DNA of 8,742 bases from an uncultured bacterium. Its GTDB lineage: Bacteria > Planctomycetota > UBA1135 > GCA-002686595. The stretch's first letter is position 1, and each line of letters opens with the position of its first letter. This document shows, piece after piece, positions 7,309 through 8,742 of this stretch. Location: positions 1 to 8,742 of the forward strand of contig CADEGS010000186.1 in assembly GCA_902826945.1 (NCBI GenBank), read 5' to 3'. The notes under the pieces were generated by a model. The model worked only from the letters and a program-made list of their open reading frames with translations, was not told the DNA's origin and did no database searches. The position numbers and the translations under genes are program-made.

Positions 7309-7370
7309 GAGAGGCCGGGCGCGGCGACGATCGCGAGGGCCGCCAGGGCGGCACGCAGCAGGTTCTTCAT
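6810..7370 (-). CDS. Small secreted protein of unknown function, matrixin neighbour (copy A)
   Basis: This 186-residue protein has a signal peptide of about 22 residues (MKNLLRAAL..., cleavage after GLSA) and a 164-residue mature part. The mature part differs from that of the gene at 4561-5115 by a single residue (Asp28 here, Asn there). The signal peptides are clearly different, although both are functional in appearance and give the same predicted mature start, QVKAM. No known domain or catalytic motif is recognised. The same beta-rich blocks and a charged, probably helical C-terminus are present. It starts 19 bases after the stop of the upstream matrixin and ends 20 bases before the next, so co-transcription is likely. 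Its leader lacks a Shine-Dalgarno site; translation may depend on coupling to the upstream gene. A function as protease regulator or partner is a hypothesis from context only. Confidence 0.85.
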   Translation of the reverse strand: MKNLLRAALAALAIVAAPGLSAQVKAMDLSEMVESADRGVLGQIVSKRVTRLDAPDGRAYYYTTMLVDGRLLAEGTPIQLEVSFPGGFVSEEEGYWHSESPSAEETEVGATVVLFTKWYAGLGGNLSADWLYALHGGLFRTVESPSGAVVLGRGQGYAVAKNMRLADLQQAVARIQQEIQDKKKAR

Positions 7371-7389
7371 CGGTATGAGGGTTCGAGGA

Positions 7390-8742
7390 TCAGGGGAGGA
7401 GGAGGGCTTCCTGGCAGTTGCTCGCCGGGATGGGCAGCCCCTGCGAGAAGGACAGGCTCTGGAAGAAGACGAGCAGGAACGTGGGCGGGAACGAGAGGTG
7501 AGCCTGCGTGGTGCCGGCCGACCCGACGACGCCGCTCGTGACCTCGACCAGGTCCGTGAAGCCGTTGCCCAGGCACAGGCTGACGATCCCGATCGTGCTC
7601 GGCACGTTCGAGGTGGACGCGAGCACGGTATGGAGCTCGCCGGGAGGCCCGGCGAAGACCAGGTCGAGGCCGTTCGCGGAGCTGATCTGGTTGGACGCCG
7701 AGCTCTCGCCGTTGCCGATCTCGAGGGTCGGCGCGCCCGGCGCGAACACGGTGATCGAGAGGGTGTCGTTCAGCGCGCCGTCGTCCACGCGCACGGGCAC
7801 GGGCCCCAGCGCGGAGACCTGCGGCATGTCGAGCGTGATCGTCGTCGCGTCGACGACCGTGTAGCGCGACGGATCCACGGCCACGCCGTCCACGGTGAGC
7901 GTCGTCGAGGCCGTGAACCCGTTGCCCTGGACCGTGACGGTCTGCGCGACGCCCGGCACCAGGCAGGCGACGCTCGAGGGCGCGAAGCCGGTGATCTCGA
8001 TCGACGGGCCCGAGGCGCCGTCCAGGTCCACCGGCCAGCCGTTCGAGAGGCTGGTGTTCCCCGCCGTGGCGTTGCGCACGTGCACGTCGCCGTCGCCCGC
8101 CGTGGCGGGCAGCGCGACGGTGATCGAGGTGCCGCCGGGCGAGTCGACGTCCGTGACGATCACGCGCGGGTCCGTGCTCGGGGCCGTGGGGAACGAGGTG
8201 GCGAACCAGACCTGGTTGCCGGTGGCCGAGAAGTTCGTCCCGGTGATCGTGATCGTGTTGCCGGGCAGGTCGATGCTGACGCCGGTGATGCGCGGCTTCG
8301 AGGGGTCGAGCGCGCCGTAGATGCTTTGCACGCCGGCCTGGTCGTCCGCCGCGATGCTGCGCTGGCCGAAGCCGTTCGTGGTCGAGCCGACCATCGTCGC
8401 CCCGCCGACGTTGCTGTGCCCCAGGCCGAGCGAGTGGCCGAACTCGTGGCAGCCCACCCCTTGCAGGTCGATCTGGCCGCCCGGAGGGTTGCTCGGCCCG
8501 TCGGACCAGGTCCAGTTGTCGCAGAAGATCATCGTCCAGGCGTTGCCGCCGGCGCTCACGTAGGCGAAGACCCCGCCGCCGCAGCTCGGGATCGCGGACA
8601 CGACGCGCCGGGCGTTGCCCGGTCCGGTGGCCGCGCCGCCGAAGAAGAAGTCGAAGTTCGCGCCGCCGTCCCCGATCGTCTGCGTCGGGTCCCCGCTGCC
8701 GTCGCCGTGCGGGACGCTGCCCCACTCGGCGGCCGCCTTCCA
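7390..8742 (-). CDS. Secreted matrixin-type zinc metalloprotease with two IPT/TIG domains, N-terminus outside the window (copy 1)
   Basis: The frame is open to the window edge and gives 450 residues, beginning WKAAAEW. By alignment with the paralogues about 84 N-terminal residues, including the signal segment, are missing. Numbered from the window edge, the zinc site HEFGHSLGLGH has His99, Glu100, His103 and His109, with Met117 as the Met-turn and a Cys just before the first His. Two TIG-like domains and the C-terminal domain follow. The catalytic part resembles copy 4 (PHGDGSGDP, ATMVGST, HEFGH), whereas everything from the first TIG domain on resembles copy 3 (DPSKPRITGVSIDLPGN, SLCLGN, SNCQEALLLP). 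An internal GTG at 8601 is not the start, because homology with the paralogues continues upstream of it. It is the most upstream visible gene of the operon, whose promoter is not in the window. Substrate unknown. Confidence 0.88.
   Translation of the reverse strand, partial: WKAAAEWGSVPHGDGSGDPTQTIGDGGANFDFFFGGAATGPGNARRVVSAIPSCGGGVFAYVSAGGNAWTMIFCDNWTWSDGPSNPPGGQIDLQGVGCHEFGHSLGLGHSNVGGATMVGSTTNGFGQRSIAADDQAGVQSIYGALDPSKPRITGVSIDLPGNTITITGTNFSATGNQVWFATSFPTAPSTDPRVIVTDVDSPGGTSITVALPATAGDGDVHVRNATAGNTSLSNGWPVDLDGASGPSIEITGFAPSSVACLVPGVAQTVTVQGNGFTASTTLTVDGVAVDPSRYTVVDATTITLDMPQVSALGPVPVRVDDGALNDTLSITVFAPGAPTLEIGNGESSASNQISSANGLDLVFAGPPGELHTVLASTSNVPSTIGIVSLCLGNGFTDLVEVTSGVVGSAGTTQAHLSFPPTFLLVFFQSLSFSQGLPIPASNCQEALLLP

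Noticed and set aside
7390..8601. Matrixin copy 1 as a complete gene starting at GTG 8601
   Set aside because: The frame continues to the window edge with clear homology (WKAAAEWGS, NFDFFFGGAAT) upstream of this codon, so it is an internal Val.
1..8742. CRISPR array, tRNA or rRNA genes
   Set aside because: No short regularly spaced repeats and no tRNA or rRNA-like segments were seen; the recurring GC-rich words come from the paralogous protease genes.

Overview
This GC-rich window comes from a bacterium. It is best explained as part of an expanded locus of secreted metalloproteases on the minus strand. The TIG-bearing secreted matrixins, the ~110-residue C-terminal beta-rich domain and the mixed use of Shine-Dalgarno sites suggest a planctomycete-like or other large-genome environmental lineage. 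That placement is an inference; no marker gene is present.

Layout in the direction of transcription, from high to low coordinates: a matrixin metalloprotease cut by the window edge (7390-8742); a small secreted protein (6810-7370); a second matrixin (5173-6789); a second copy of the small protein (4561-5115); a third matrixin (2927-4540); a strong hairpin terminator (2869-2912); a 5' leader with its own stem-loop; a fourth matrixin (1105-2709); a second terminator (1034-1082); and a GTG-initiated TMTC-like GT-C membrane glycosyltransferase cut by the left edge (1-970). No convincing plus-strand gene was found.

Each matrixin has an N-terminal signal segment, a zinc protease domain with the full HExxHxxGxxH site and Met-turn, two IPT/TIG beta-sandwich domains, and the shared C-terminal domain. 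None shows a cysteine-switch propeptide. The small proteins have a signal peptide and a 164-residue mature part. Their two mature coding sequences are identical over 501 bp except for one base, yet their signal peptides and leaders differ. The neighbouring matrixins have diverged much more and look like mosaics of one another.

The working picture is a repeated module of small secreted protein plus secreted matrixin, exported together. The small protein could be a regulator, inhibitor or partner of the proteases. This functional link rests on gene order, co-export and selective sequence conservation, not on a recognised family function.
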